Shown in pieces: positions 39,420 to 51,699 of a stretch of DNA of 64,000 nt. Numbering within the stretch: the stretch's first letter is position 1; every line of letters begins with the position of its first letter. Position numbers and translations under genes: made by a program. Origin of the DNA: Allacma fusca (Eukaryota; Arthropoda; Collembola; Symphypleona; Sminthuridae); contig OX359248.1 of NCBI GenBank assembly GCA_947179485.1, forward strand, positions 28,839,378 to 28,903,377, read 5' to 3'. Under the pieces are notes generated by a model that was not told where the DNA came from, ran no database searches, and was given only the letters and a program-made list of their open reading frames with translations.

Positions 39420-40114
39420 ATGTCACAATTAAAACTCTCTCAACTCTGCGAGCACTTGATGAATGCAGAATCGAAGGTCGAACAGCAGAGCACTGACAAA
39501 TTAAGTGAAGGTAAATTCGTATATTTGAAGTTTAGCGCTCACAAAATTTTTGTATGAACTTGGGCAAGGATTAAAGACTTCAGTCACCATTATGTGCATA
39601 TACGAGCTGGCGCACAACGATTGCTTCCCCTTCCCCAGCCTCCTAAAGGCTGTAAGGGAGTAACTCGTAGAACCTTTGAGTCCCCCAGTTTGTAGGAATT
39701 TGATTCCGAGATAATCCAAAATTTGTTTGATTGACCTCATTCAATTTTCTTGAGAGGATTTTGTTTGGACAGGGCAGAGGTCAAATACGTGAAGGACAGT
39801 CGGAATTTTGAATTCCACAATTATTTATTTCAGAACCATCTTTCCTCGAGGATATATTTTGAAGGTTGTTTATAGAAAATTGTATGGGCTTTCCAGGGAG
39901 CTATCTGAATGTTCGGGGATCTTCCGCATGATCCCTAAACATAGGGAGGGAGGTTAGGAGAACATCAGTCTCTGAATTGAAGCCGAGCAAAACAAGGAAA
40001 ATATAAAATTTCTGATAATATCATTTTCCCCTGGCAGATGTAGACCTTGTAAAAGTATTTCAAAACGATGAGCTTGTAGACAATTTTACTGGGATTCATT
40101 TGAGTCTCATATGA
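39420..40114 (+). CDS. Possible two-exon micropeptide gene (55 residues)
   Basis: Exon 39420-39510 opens with ATG, encodes 30 residues starting MSQLKLSQLCEHL, and stops at a good donor (GAAG|GTAAAT). The acceptor CTGGCAG at 40031-40037 joins in phase to 40038-40114, adding DVDLVKVFQNDELV and ending at TGA. The product would be acidic and helical. I do not recognise it. Support is the phase match, splice signals and divergent position next to GPATCH3. It could instead be the first part of a longer gene. Confidence 0.35.
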
Positions 40115-40450
40115 TCACTTCGAGTGGAAAATAATCGCTGCAGGGCTCACAAATGTCGCTTGAGGTTTAAATTAATGGCTAAAGTTTCTGTTGGAAACGT
40201 TTTGAAATAACACTGTGTTACATTTTTGCGACTCCAGACAGAAATTTTGGCTTAGGATGTCAGCTGCAAAATGTGCCTTGAAAAAACACACAATCTGCAA
40301 CAGCAGGGAGATTGAATGCAATGGAAAGTATGATACTTGTGTGTGTATAAACCCAGTGATGGTTATGAAAGGATGATCAGTGGCCCCTTGGGGTACTTAA
40401 AGATGAAACTTAGCTTTATTGTAGTCACAAGATACCATAAATTAAAAATA

Positions 40451-41300
40451 CAGAGCAGTAGTGGTAGGATCGGTTCAGTTTGGTTCACACATTTCAGTTT
40501 GGTTTGGTTCACAAAGTGAATTGAATCGAAACTGAAATTTTCAGTTCAATTTGCAGCTTATCAGTTCAGTTCAGTTTGGTTCTCTCTGTAAACTGAACTG
40601 AACTGATTACAAAATGGTTCAAGGCGCCATTGGAACTACAATGGTTGGGTTGGAATATGTATGAAGGAATTAAAATATACTGTCAGCCTTAATTAAAATA
40701 AAATTTCGATTATGAAAATTATGATTTGTTTATCCTATTTACGTAGATTTACATATCATTTATTTATAAATGTTTTCAGTAGATTCAAGCGGGTACAATT
40801 CATCGTATCCCGCTAAGCATCATAATAACAAAGAACTTGACTGGAACAAATAAAAACATAAAAAATAGTTTTGTGATTAAAAACGTACCATCGTCAGGGG
40901 TATACAATACTTCGTATCCCCGTAAATAATGTGTATTGAACTGGATGGTAAAAACTGTGTAGCTAGGTCAGTATAATTCTTCAAGAATGGCTACAAAATG
41001 ATAACGTGAATGTGCTTTACTATTAGTAAGAGCGAACTCAAATGGTGACGATAAAGATCATGGACCTGTGTGCATAGGCTGACCTTTAACAAAATGTAGT
41101 TATGAAAGTTTGAAATGTCGTGTTGTGCTTCTGTTGAACAGCGAGCTTCTGTGAACGAGTAAAAATCAGTTCACGCGTTTCAGTTCAGTTCGGTTCGGTG
41201 GCTGAACTGAACCGATTAGTTTGATTTACAGCTTGAACTGAACCGAAATTGCATGAACCAAACTGAACTGAACTGAACCGATCCGACCACTACAGAGCAG
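40451..41300. mobile_element. Non-autonomous hAT-family element (MITE-like) with 8-bp target duplication
   Basis: The element proper is 40459-41292 (834 bp). Both sides carry the identical 8-mer CAGAGCAG (40451-40458 and 41293-41300), the target-site length typical of hAT. Left end TAGTGGTAGGATCGGTTCAG matches the inverted right end TAGTGGTCGGATCGGTTCAG at 19 of 20 positions, and the TAGTG start is also typical. Both arms (about 40459-40625 and 41160-41292) are dense in CAGTT/GGTTC subrepeats in inverted orientation. There is no transposase frame, so it would need a hAT transposase supplied in trans. Confidence 0.88.
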
Positions 41301-44204
41301 ACGTTGACTGGAGTTGCATTAGAAGGAGAGTGAGTCGTTCCTGAAAGACTCTGTAAGTTACAAAAATAAAGTGGTCAAATGTCTACTGGCTTGGTCTGGA
41401 CAAAGCATAGCAGATAATGATAATTAGAATAAGTTCCATTTAAAGCGGTGACTAGCACCCATCCATCTAGCTAAATATAAATATAACAGTATCTTAAAAA
41501 TAATATAAGGTGAACTCAATCTGGTCACCTTAGATAATTGCCAAGAAAATTGAGGCAACTGTAAGTTCAACAGAATCAGAACCTCTCAAATCTTCTGATC
41601 TTCCTCAGTTTCACTCCAGAGACTGATTCTCTCCCAACCTCGCTCCCTATATTTAAGAATCCTGCCATTCTCAACGTACAAACCTATCAGATAGCTCCAG
41701 AGCTCATATGCCTACAAACAAGCTTAAAACACATTCTCGAAAAAAATTACTATTCAAATAAAATATCCTTGGAATCCAAAATCCGTAAAATAAAAATATC
41801 CAGACTTTGTATCCCTCTCATGACCCAGTGACTCCTTGTCAAATCAACTCCCACCCCAAAAAATACGTTATCGAAACACACTTTAGAGTATCCGTAAAAG
41901 GATTTTTTTTACAAACTGGGGGAATCAAATATTTTTTGTTACTTCCTTACATGGTCTAGTGGGTGCTAATAATTTGCAGAATCCTGTATACTTATTTTTG
42001 AATTTCGTGCCTAAACTTTCCAAGTATTCCTTAAAAAGTACATGAGAATGTAAATAAAGTAGATTTTTATTTTCACTGTAAAAAAATAATTGTATAAGTA
42101 TTAACTATTAAAGTGTGGGAATGTAAGAGTACTTGGAGTGCAAGAGCGCATCTCACGTTTGACTTGAATCGTTTAATTGACTTCCTTGCTCCTTCCCATG
42201 CATTGTTGAATGAATGGGAGTCGTCCACTGCAACGGTGTATGGTGTTAGGCTTTTGGGAGCCGCTCGTCAGGTCGTGATCGCCTTCGCCTTGTATTCAAA
42301 AGCATTAGGTGCTGGGCATAGTCATAGCTTGAAGAAAAAAAGTAGTACCAAGTCATGTCATGACGGTGGAAGTGGTACAGCCAAATAATAACCACAACAA
42401 TATCTACTTGCTCCGTATACCTCTCGATCTCTGGGTTGATCATTGAACTCTGTCTCAAGTAAATAATAACAGTGGAGTGTACTTAAGAGCTACAATGCTA
42501 CAAGTCCAAAACACGTTTATCAGCGTTTCTATTCATTCATGACCTAGCTTCTGTGAAGAGTGGACCACATCACAATTCCTGCCCATCTCTAGTACTCATC
42601 TCGAACAGTGTGACAAGAAGAGAGCTGTGATTGGTAATTTTTTAATTGATATCTTCCAATATTTATAGAGCTGGTGGGCGAATTGAATTATTTATTATTT
42701 ATGTATTTCAAAGGTAATCGAAGACCCCAGTCGTGTACATTATTTCCCTACATTGTGTAATAAGGTAAGTGTGAATTAGATACTTAGTGTCATATTAATA
42801 TTGTAATAAAAATTCGGGACTTTGATTTAAGATATTATTATTTTAGGAGTGTTTCCTCGAGTTATAACTATTTCCCCGTTGGCGGATAATTAAGGGCTGG
42901 AGATTCGGCAAGAATATTTTCAAGACGTAGTTTACATTTCGGATCAACATTTCTTGTGAGGCATTTGAATGAATTTTAAAAGAGTTGTAATTGAAAGGTG
43001 AAATTGTTACATAGTTTTTTTTCCCAGGAGTGAGGTAGTTAGCATTTACGAAGGTGCAAGTTCATGGTTGAGAAGCGATAATCAAAAGGGAAACTTGTTG
43101 GCACGCTCTACTTGGGAGGATAATTTTTTAGATTGTAGTGATTTATTTCCGCCTTTTTTATTTACTTTTGTTGCAATTATGTAAGAGTCATTTAAATGTT
43201 GAGGATATATATGTGTGTGTGTGTGGACTCTAGGTAGCGTGAGTGGTAATTGGTCATTTGAATGGCAGAATGAGTGAAGTGATAATTTGTTTAGAGAAAA
43301 GGGAAATTTGTTGTTTCCAAGAAATTGGTTTGGGAAGTTTGAAACGTTGAAGGTATAAGTGGGAAGTTGACTGGCTTCGTTGTGTGGAACAAAGCGTTGT
43401 TTGTTGGTAGGTGCGATGTTCATTACAGGCAGGAGTCATTTTTGCGAGATGAATACCTAACTGTTTATGGGAGGTATTTATTGGTTGCTGAATAATTAAT
43501 TGTTTTTTATCTGCTAGGCTGTCACGCATGACGTTAAGGATTTTTTGAATTACCGAGAACCGTCCTTTATGTTCCTTTCTATTGTTTTAGGTGATTGTGG
43601 AATACGGGGCTATGTTTTGGAATCTATATTATTGATAGTTGCCTTTTGTTAAAAGAGTACAGTATATAGTTTTCAATTGTCATTGATTAGGTAGAAATAA
43701 TATCTGAAGTGCCGCAGTCGTTAAGTAAGTGTATGAGGTTTGTAGGTTCTTGGTATCGGTTTCAATTTCCAGGCGGAACGTTTTCAGCTGGCACTTTAAG
43801 CGCCTGTAACTTTATATTCGGATCTGATTTGTATTTTTATTCAACCTGATTTATTGAGTTATCTTGTTATTTTTGTGAATTTCAGGATTGCAACTCCCTA
43901 GACCGTCACATTATAAAGAAAGGATTAACTTTTGTGGAGAAGTAAAAGTAGATGCAAATTAATTTATTCAGCACGGGTGCTGGGATATTCGTTATGATCT
44001 GAACTGTTGCCCTTTGGCTTGAAAAGGGAAAAATTACATCTGATTGCCCACTGTAAGTTTTCTAATTTTTGGTATAATTGTTTACTGGTAAGTTCAAGAT
44101 AACAGTAATTTTTTCGCAGCAAATTTTAAGTAATTATAAGGGTTATAGCCTACTATAATTTTTCACTCTAAGGTTTCGAAAAATAGAGCTAATATTTCTT
44201 AACC
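41301..44204. other. Intergenic upstream of XRCC3
   Basis: AT-rich DNA with a short (GT)n run near 43210-43225. An open frame at 42113-42388 (GTG start, 91 residues) has no recognised similarity and is not called. The 5' leader of XRCC3 presumably lies in the last few hundred bases. Confidence 0.45.
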
Positions 44205-45161
44205 ATGTGGTCCCAAAATATCGATGTACTCATTCCTCAGTCGCAATCACTCGAGCAAGAAAGTGACGTTTATGTGACTTTCGGAAATATCCCTTCTACT
44301 CAAGCTGGCAGCTTGGAACCTAGTAAACTTTCCGAAGATTCTTCATTTGTGGAAACGGGAGTAACTTCGCAAGGTCCTTTGAGATTTCTGGAAACAGTGA
44401 TGAAAAGAGCATCAGAATTGGAAGAGCCTGGATTTTTAACCACGGGCTGCAGCAACATTGACAAATTTCTTCATGGAGGAATACCTTGTTTTGGTGTAAC
44501 TGAAATTTATGGAGATAGTGCTACTGCAAAAACGCAGATGTGTCTTCAGCTTGCCTTACTTGCTCAGTTACCATTGCGACGCGGGGGGTTAAATTCTGGC
44601 GCCGTATATATCAACACGGAAGGGTGTGCGTTTCCCGACAAACGAATGGTCGAACTATCACATTATTTTTCTCAGAAATTTGAATTCAGTGAATGCAATC
44701 CGATGGATAATGTTATAGTGGAAATTGCTTTAGACCATGATAGTTTATTCGCCTGCCTGCTTCAAAAAATTCCTGCACTTATCAGTGGAGGATCTAAAAT
44801 TCGATTGATAATTGTTGACTCCATTGCAGCGGTGTACAGAACTGATTATAGCAATGACAATAATGGAATGGAAGAACGTACAAAGAATCTGAGACGTGTT
44901 GGAAAACTACTGCATGATTTATCCAGAAGCCTGAAAGCTGCAGTTGTGGTAGTTAATCAGGTCACGTCGTCTATCTCAGCTGGCCACAATATTCCATCTC
45001 TTGGATTAGTTTGGACAAATTTAGTGACTACCCGCCTTCATCTAGTACGCCGCAACAATGATAGATTTATCGAAGTTATTCACGCCCCTCATATTGCACC
45101 TGGATCTGTAAAAATTAGATTGTCTCCCGAAGGAATCTCAAGTGACAGTCCTGCTGCATAG
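44205..45161 (+). CDS. XRCC3: DNA repair protein XRCC3 (RAD51 paralog), intronless
   Basis: Homologous-recombination ATPase that partners with RAD51C in the nucleus. A single uninterrupted frame of 318 residues. Seen in order: a divergent N-terminus (1-75), a Walker A position at 103-111 reading GDSATAKTQ, then the XRCC3-typical GGLNSGAVYINTEG and FPDKR, Walker B hydrophobic run LIIVDSIA ending at Asp205, VVVNQVT near 250, LGLVWTNLVTTRLHL, and a C-terminal HAPHIAP with SPEGI. The motif order and the PHK/PDKR and HAPH blocks identify XRCC3 over other RAD51 paralogs. The Walker A glycine before Lys109 is alanine. Lack of introns is unusual beside intron-rich neighbours. The poly(A) signal AATAAA is at 45263-45268. 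The start is the first ATG after in-frame non-coding sequence. Confidence 0.9.
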   Translation: MWSQNIDVLIPQSQSLEQESDVYVTFGNIPSTQAGSLEPSKLSEDSSFVETGVTSQGPLRFLETVMKRASELEEPGFLTTGCSNIDKFLHGGIPCFGVTEIYGDSATAKTQMCLQLALLAQLPLRRGGLNSGAVYINTEGCAFPDKRMVELSHYFSQKFEFSECNPMDNVIVEIALDHDSLFACLLQKIPALISGGSKIRLIIVDSIAAVYRTDYSNDNNGMEERTKNLRRVGKLLHDLSRSLKAAVVVVNQVTSSISAGHNIPSLGLVWTNLVTTRLHLVRRNNDRFIEVIHAPHIAPGSVKIRLSPEGISSDSPAA

Positions 45162-45495
45162 GACCCTCAATTGAGTTAGCGCTTTAGTTCCGGAAGTTAC
45201 TTGAAATGCTTGTTGAAGTCTTCTAAACAAACCTTTTACTAAAACATATTGCGCAGACTTCAAATAAATCTTTTGTTTTTATTTATGCTTCATAAGTAAA
45301 TTTTCGATTTAAAGTGATTTTTTACTGATAGTATTTATTAAGAAATTAATTTTTTGAAATATATTGGTTGGTATTGAGTGTTTTACTATTTCGTGAATAA
45401 GATTCTACGTATAAGCTTGTTACATTAACGATGCAGTTGCAAATTATAAATCATTTTATCATTCAAGCGGACATACATTGTGACAAGGACTGACA

Positions 45496-47626
45496 ATGGC
45501 ACCTGTGGCCAGTAAATTTGATACCTTACCATTTAATTGCTACGAGCTCGGTCATACTTGGTCGCCTCATTGTTCACATGCTGCTGGCTCACTTGGCGTT
45601 AACGTGTTTTCTGAAAGTTTGAAAATTTATACATCATGCTATGTGGTCAGTTACTGAACGAATATATTCTTATTTACAACAATATTAAATGACTTGGCAA
45701 TAAGTTAATAACCAATCTGAATCTTTATAATAACATTGTATTTTGTATTGGTATTCATATATATCCGCAGCTGTCATTAATAGCAACACGAAGATTTCCA
45801 AAATCACAAAACGATTTGCTCAAAATTGTGAGAGATATTCTGCGTTCATCAGCTTTCCTAACCATGAATGGCTTCGGATTCGTAACAGTATTTTGTGCAC
45901 TTAGAAAAATATTTGGAGGATTCAACTTCTTTTCGGTGGCCTACCTTCCAGCAACGATAGCTTGCTACATTTCTATATTGATTGAAAAACCTTCAAGACG
46001 ACCTTTACTTGCATTATATGTCACGAATGTTGCTTCTGAAACCATTTTTAGAATGCTGCGCGCTCGGTAAGTCTGTGTTACCTAACATTATTTTAGAATC
46101 TGTTGATATTCAGTTAATAATGTATCTCGTTATACTTTCGTATTTTCAGAGGTTACGTACACAATATAAAAAATTTCGACATGTTCTTGTTTGTACTTTC
46201 TTGTACTACACTATTATATCAAATGAAGAAAGGCAACCGTCGAAATGATATTATTGACACCATTTTTACGTAAGCAAACCTTCGAAAACTTTAATATAAT
46301 ATCATACAAAATAGAAAAAGTGATTTTCAATTGTACTAATGATTATACTTAGGAAAATTTTGGGCCGAGAGGAGTTCTTGTCAAAAGACAGGCCAGGAGA
46401 AGTCATTCAAGAAGAGGAAGTTGAGTTGAACGAAGAACCTAATTCGAGACCCATAGCAGTCAATGCTGGTGGTTTAGTTATTGGTGAGGAGGAACAAAAT
46501 GCAGCGGAAATTCAAAGGCGACGTCTCAAAGATCAAAGTTATAGAGCTAGGTTTATTCGTTTTGTGCTCTGGATGCACAAATGTGTTGAAGATATTGCAT
46601 GCCAATTAGAAAGGATGGTCACCGATGTTTACGAAGGACAGATTCATGAACGTTGTCCCCACAAAGATTCATGCTTAGACTACTGGCTCAAGGTTCGTAA
46701 TGGTTTATATTTGACTGGAAATTCGGTTACTGCTTTAAAATACCACCAATCCAAAGTAAAATCAACGGTCTATAATTTTATCTTTTCAGGGATTTTCTAC
46801 AAGGTTCGCATCTGGTTTTGGAATTCAAGCGGCCATCCAATCAGTTTTCATTCTAAGACGGTTTCTTCTTAAGCCAGGAAAGAAAGAATTTTCGGGTGTC
46901 ACCGAAATACTTAAACAAGCTCTCATCAAGTGCATTAAAAGCGGAGCAGGTTTAAGTGCAATGTGCCTGGCATTCCGTCTATTAAATTGTTCATTCAGGT
47001 GGTTATCCGGGTCAGATGATGCACGAGGCTGCATAGCTTCTGCTATCATGTCATCTGCCTTAGGATTTATTCTACTACGACCACCGTCGACTCTCGGACT
47101 GTATTTATTTTTCAAAGCAGCTGAAACAGTTATATCTCAGTCTCATAAGTAAGTTTCCTGCAATGTAGTTACTAAATGGACATCTACTTAAATTAAATAC
47201 AAATGAATGTTTGGATGGTCACATTGTGTGCTTCATAAGTGAATTATTGATTTCAGAGAGAATAACTGGAAAATTATTCGTTGGATTGATTCTGTCTATG
47301 GAGGTGGCTGGTGCTTGCTTTATGCGCTTTCAACAGCTGTTCTGTTCCACACTGGAATGATGGAACCCCAGAATTTGAAGCCCTCCTATTATGTGTTCCT
47401 ATCAAAAGTCACAGGGAGAAAACTTCAAGATATCAATCGACACTTACTAACAGTGTATGGAACAAATAGTAACTTACTCATGAAAGATTTTTGGCCCGAC
47501 CTAGACACCCGCTTCATTTCGGACGATATGAAAAAACTTATAAAAATGAGGGAGGCTTCAGGGCAAGGAAATCGATTTATTCGTGAAATAACTCGCACTT
47601 TCATGTCGGGGTTTTCTCCAGTATAA
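45496..47626 (+). CDS. TMEM135: Transmembrane protein 135
   Basis: Multi-pass membrane protein related to Tim17-type families. It is linked to mitochondrial dynamics and peroxisomes and found on fat-storage compartments (family knowledge). Six exons: 45496-45645, 45771-46066, 46150-46269, 46353-46692, 46790-47148 and 47257-47626, giving 544 residues plus TAA. The N-terminus has the TMEM135 signature NCYELGHTW and a Cys-containing tail. Exon 2 carries FLTMNGFGFVTVFC and the RKIFGGF segment. The middle is an acidic linker (about residues 195-250). The C-terminal half includes GFSTRFASGFGIQ, WIDSVYGGGW and PSYYVFLSKVTG. Several hydrophobic helices are evident. The first donor (GTG|GTCAGT) is the weakest but keeps phase. 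Confidence 0.92.
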
Positions 47627-49332
47627 CACTATAGCTTTACCAATTTCATCGTTACAGTTTTAATGATATTGTAAAGTTAAAATATTTGTGCCAACCGAGC
47701 CCTTTCAAGCAAGTTGATTTTTTAAATTGTTAAGTATACAACTTAATTAATTCCAATATAATCCACAGTGTTGAGATGTCAGACATTTTTCTCGTCATTT
47801 CTAACTTCCAAAATTCCAAGTGAAGCCTTTCTAAGATGTCTTTTTGCAGTAATTCGTATTTTAAAACAGAAAAAACCTTTAAAATAATTGAAGCTGAAAC
47901 ATTTCCACTTTTACATTGCGCGAATGTAAAGCTCCTATATATTTGCAACGTTAGAGGATGATTCAGTACGAGTATATCTTAAGTTACGGAATATTCAGTA
48001 ATGCTCTCGAGTAGTCATTATTTGTGATAAGTACCAAATAATTAGATAATTGTAACTTAGTTGTATTTGGAGTTCGTTGTTATGTAAACATAAAATAATG
48101 TTACACGAGGTTACTACCTTTTGTTAAAAGGGCCTTGTTCAAATTACAAAGATTTAAATGAACGAAGTTACTTGTACGCGCACCTATGATAATGTTTTAT
48201 ATTTGTGTCCACGATGCATTTTTGTGATCCTTTTTTCGTATAGTTAGCACAGATATGTACTTTATGCACTTGACTTGCTGGATGCATGACTTAAAATATT
48301 TGATGCACCTATTTCTTATAGTTGACGCCCCTATAGGTTGTTCCTTTCTTTGCAATTTTAAATATCCCGTGCAATAAATCCAGTAGCAAAACAAAAGTAA
48401 GCAAATAATTAAATGCAATTGTACTTTACATAACATAACGAGATCCGTTGCTCAAAATGAATGTGTGATTTGGTAAGACGGACTCTTGAACAAACTCTTG
48501 TCATTTTGTCATCGTCTTATTGTTTTTAAATAAAATTATTCCGTTAAAATCTGGAATGTTTACGGGAATAACAACTAATTGTTGGGTATGTATCTGTGTT
48601 TGAATTTTTTATACCTGGAAGCATTTTTAGCACAGTATAGTGTACTTTACTAGGAACATCCTCTGAAAAATTCAAGTACAGGGCCACAAATATATAATTA
48701 CATTAAATCAATGGTAGCAATCATGACGACCCTTCACATTCACCGTTGCACCTTGTCTCCAAATAGCAAGGTTGGTTCAGGTAAAAGGTTTCCTTACACG
48801 TGCGTTATATAAGTAAATATATTTCAAGTAGTTACACTCAAATCTGACTACCCTTCCCATTTACCTTGTAGAAACGCATAAAGCGACAGTATTAGTCTTG
48901 CGTAAATAATTTTTCCCTAGACTGTCTGTACTACCAACTGCAATAATTATTCAACAAAGCAACAACAGCAGGTAAAAGGTTGATCGTACGCATTTTGCAA
49001 ATCTTCATTAACTCTTTCCTCGTGAGCTACTCAGATTGTTGATAAGTGAGAGTGATGCCAATATGCAAACTAACAAACAATGGTAAATGGCTCCTCTTGC
49101 CCTTTCTTTGACTTTGTCAAAGGCATGTATCTATGTGACCGTTGCTTATTGTTAGTGTAGTAACTTTGGTACCTATAAGGGCACAAGGTTACCTGAGCAC
49201 GTTTAAGAATGCATAGTTCCAACAAACTTTCAAAAAGAATTTTTCATTCGTATGTTAGTGTTGTGTTTGGAGGCTTGCTGCCGTATTTGAGTGCCAATTA
49301 GTCTGACCATAGTTCGTACAAATTTGAGAAAA
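47627..49332. other. Intergenic, no gene seen
   Basis: 3' flank of TMEM135 and upstream region of the proline dehydrogenase gene, both on the plus strand. No supported exon or repeat. Confidence 0.5.
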
Positions 49333-51699
49333 ATGTTGGGGGCATTAAAAATCTGTCGAAATAATTGTAGAACGCGTAACCCCTGTAATACATGGATGTC
49401 AACAAGTGCAGCAGTGGTTAAAGCTGAGCTTTGTTCGCCAGTGAAAGAATTGGAGCAAAAACCTGTGATAACTGAAATTGACGTGAGGAAAGCATACGCC
49501 CCATGGATTCGGATTGGAGAGTATAAGCCTGGGCTTTTGTCACATTTGTCTACTATGGAACTAGCAAGAACACTCTTTGTCCTCAGATTATGTTCATTAG
49601 ACTCCCTCGTTGAGAAAAGCCCTCAAGTAATTAATGATCATTTCCTGTTAATTCCAGTAACCCTTATAACATTTTAAAAAATTCTCACTTATCGATTTAC
49701 AGACATTACCAAATTTAATATTTTTTACATGGATTTTTTAGCTGTTCGAATTTGCTGCAAAATTTGGCCCTTTAGCAAAATGGCCTTTGAGAAAGACTTT
49801 TTTCGATCAGTTCGTCGGAGGAGAAGACATTACCAGAATGACCACAGTGGTTCAGAGTCTGCAAAAGCGAGGGCTAAGATTGATGGTAGCTCCAGTTTTA
49901 GAAGAAGACGTAAATGATCAAGCTTCTTCAAAGTACTAAAATTCCTGCAACAGTCAGATTTCTTAGAATTCTCTAAACTTTTACGTAGTATCGTGTATTT
50001 TTTTTGTGTTTGTTACAGAAATACATACGATAATAATTTACACTCACTGACCGACTTAGCACACATGTGTAATTCACTGGAGAAAAAGAAAGCCCTGCTG
50101 CAGCTTAAAGTTTCTGCAATCATTCCGCCCAAAGCATTGGTAATTTCTCGGGGAGAGATAATCATACCAAGAATTTCATTTTCAATACTTTCGAAACAAC
50201 TTTCGTGGTTCTTATAGGAGCAAGCGGCAAAAATAATCACAGCCCGAAGTTCTGACTCTCAGAGTTTAGCCAAATTGGTGGAAGAATTGGCAAATACCAT
50301 TGAGAATCCTTCTGCACTTACATTCGATATGGACAAGCAAAATAAAATATTTCTGATTGACGGTCTCAAGAGAGCTGATACTTTAGGTTAGGTATTTTTT
50401 TAAATTGAGTTTCTGAATCCTGTGGTTAGAGATATGCGTTCAAAAAAATCTAGAAATGTTTTGTTGTTGTGTATAGTGTGTTATATTTTCTTGTGTCTAT
50501 TTACATTTATATATCCACTTGTTTTGTTATTTTTAGTGAATCTAGCTCGCCAACTGTCTATTCTGATGGTAGTAGATGCTGAATTTTTTTCCTGCCAGCC
50601 TGCTATTGCAGCTATTGCATTAGCTTTAATGACACGCTATAATCAACATGACTACCTGGTGGGAAATACTATTCAAGGATATTTGAAGGTAATATAGCTG
50701 CAAATTGTATTTAAATTTCACTTTCATACTGAAATTTAATCTCAATCTTCATCTTCATGAAACCATTCTGAGGTGATTTAGAACTTCAAATACAACGTTG
50801 GATTAACGTTACCCAAAAAGTAGGCTTAATTTTTAATTTCTCATTGTGCTCCTAGAGTGCGGTTACAACTACGGAGTCTGAGCTAGAGGTAACCAAACTT
50901 ATTGGAGTTAACTGGTACGGTAAAATCGTCAGAGGGGCTTACATGGACCGAGAAAGAAAAATTGCATCTTCCCAGTCAATACCTTCGCCAATATGTGATT
51001 CTTACGATGAATCTTCCATTTCTTACAATAGGTAAAAAGCCAGTGAATTAACGTTCAAAACTGGAGTACAAAATATTGTTATGTATTACAAATTTTTAAT
51101 AGTTCTAACAATCAAAAATATCTTTAAAATACGGGTAATTTTTTTAGAAAACATTTATATTCGTTGCTTTGAAAGAAAATACACGCATGGGTATTTTCAG
51201 TTTTGCTAACCAGTTGTCTTTTCCCTCTGTACACTGTACAGGTGTGTTCAATTAGTTTTGGAACATATCGCCCTCACCAAGAACAAATCAAAAAATCATC
51301 TGCTTGTTGCATCCCATAATGAAACCTCAATTCGATTAGCTGCTCAGGGAATGAAGGATTTACAAATACAAAACGACGAGGACAGGGTGTCATTTGCACA
51401 AATATACGGAATGGCTGAATATCTGAGCACGCCCTTGGGTAAGACTTTAGAAAAGTTGAATCCTAGTTAATTTCTTGATATTTAGTAGATACAAAATAAA
51501 ATTTGGTGTATCTGTACATGTCTTAGTTGAGAAAGGATACACTGTTTACAAGTCCACTCCGTACGGGCCCATGGAAAAAGTGATGCCATATTTGTCCCGG
51601 AGAGCTTTCGAAAACAGATCAGTTATTTTGGGTGCAAGGGAGGAAAAGAACATGCTTCGCAAAGAGCTTCAAAGTCGAGTTGGTCTGAGTCGAACTTGA
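49333..51699 (+). CDS. PRODH2: Proline dehydrogenase family, most like hydroxyproline dehydrogenase PRODH2
   Basis: Mitochondrial FAD enzyme oxidising proline or hydroxyproline to the pyrroline. Eight exons: 49333-49626, 49742-49932, 50019-50139, 50218-50386, 50537-50688, 50856-51031, 51242-51438 and 51527-51699, giving 490 residues plus TGA. The N-terminus (about 1-35) is basic and Ser/Thr-rich without acids, fitting a mitochondrial targeting peptide. Barrel motifs follow: LFEFAAKFG, LMVAPVLEED, ILMVVDAEF, GKIVRGAYMDRER, LLVASHNE, and the C-terminal YKSTPYGPMEKVMPYLSRRAFENRS. The YKS-PYG and ENRSV forms resemble PRODH2 more than PRODH, and length also fits PRODH2. The substrate choice between proline and hydroxyproline is inferred. 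The ATG at 49333 is chosen over a GTG 42 bp upstream. Confidence 0.9.

Noticed and set aside
42113-42388. 91-residue open frame upstream of XRCC3
   Set aside because: GTG start, no similarity recognised, no splice context.
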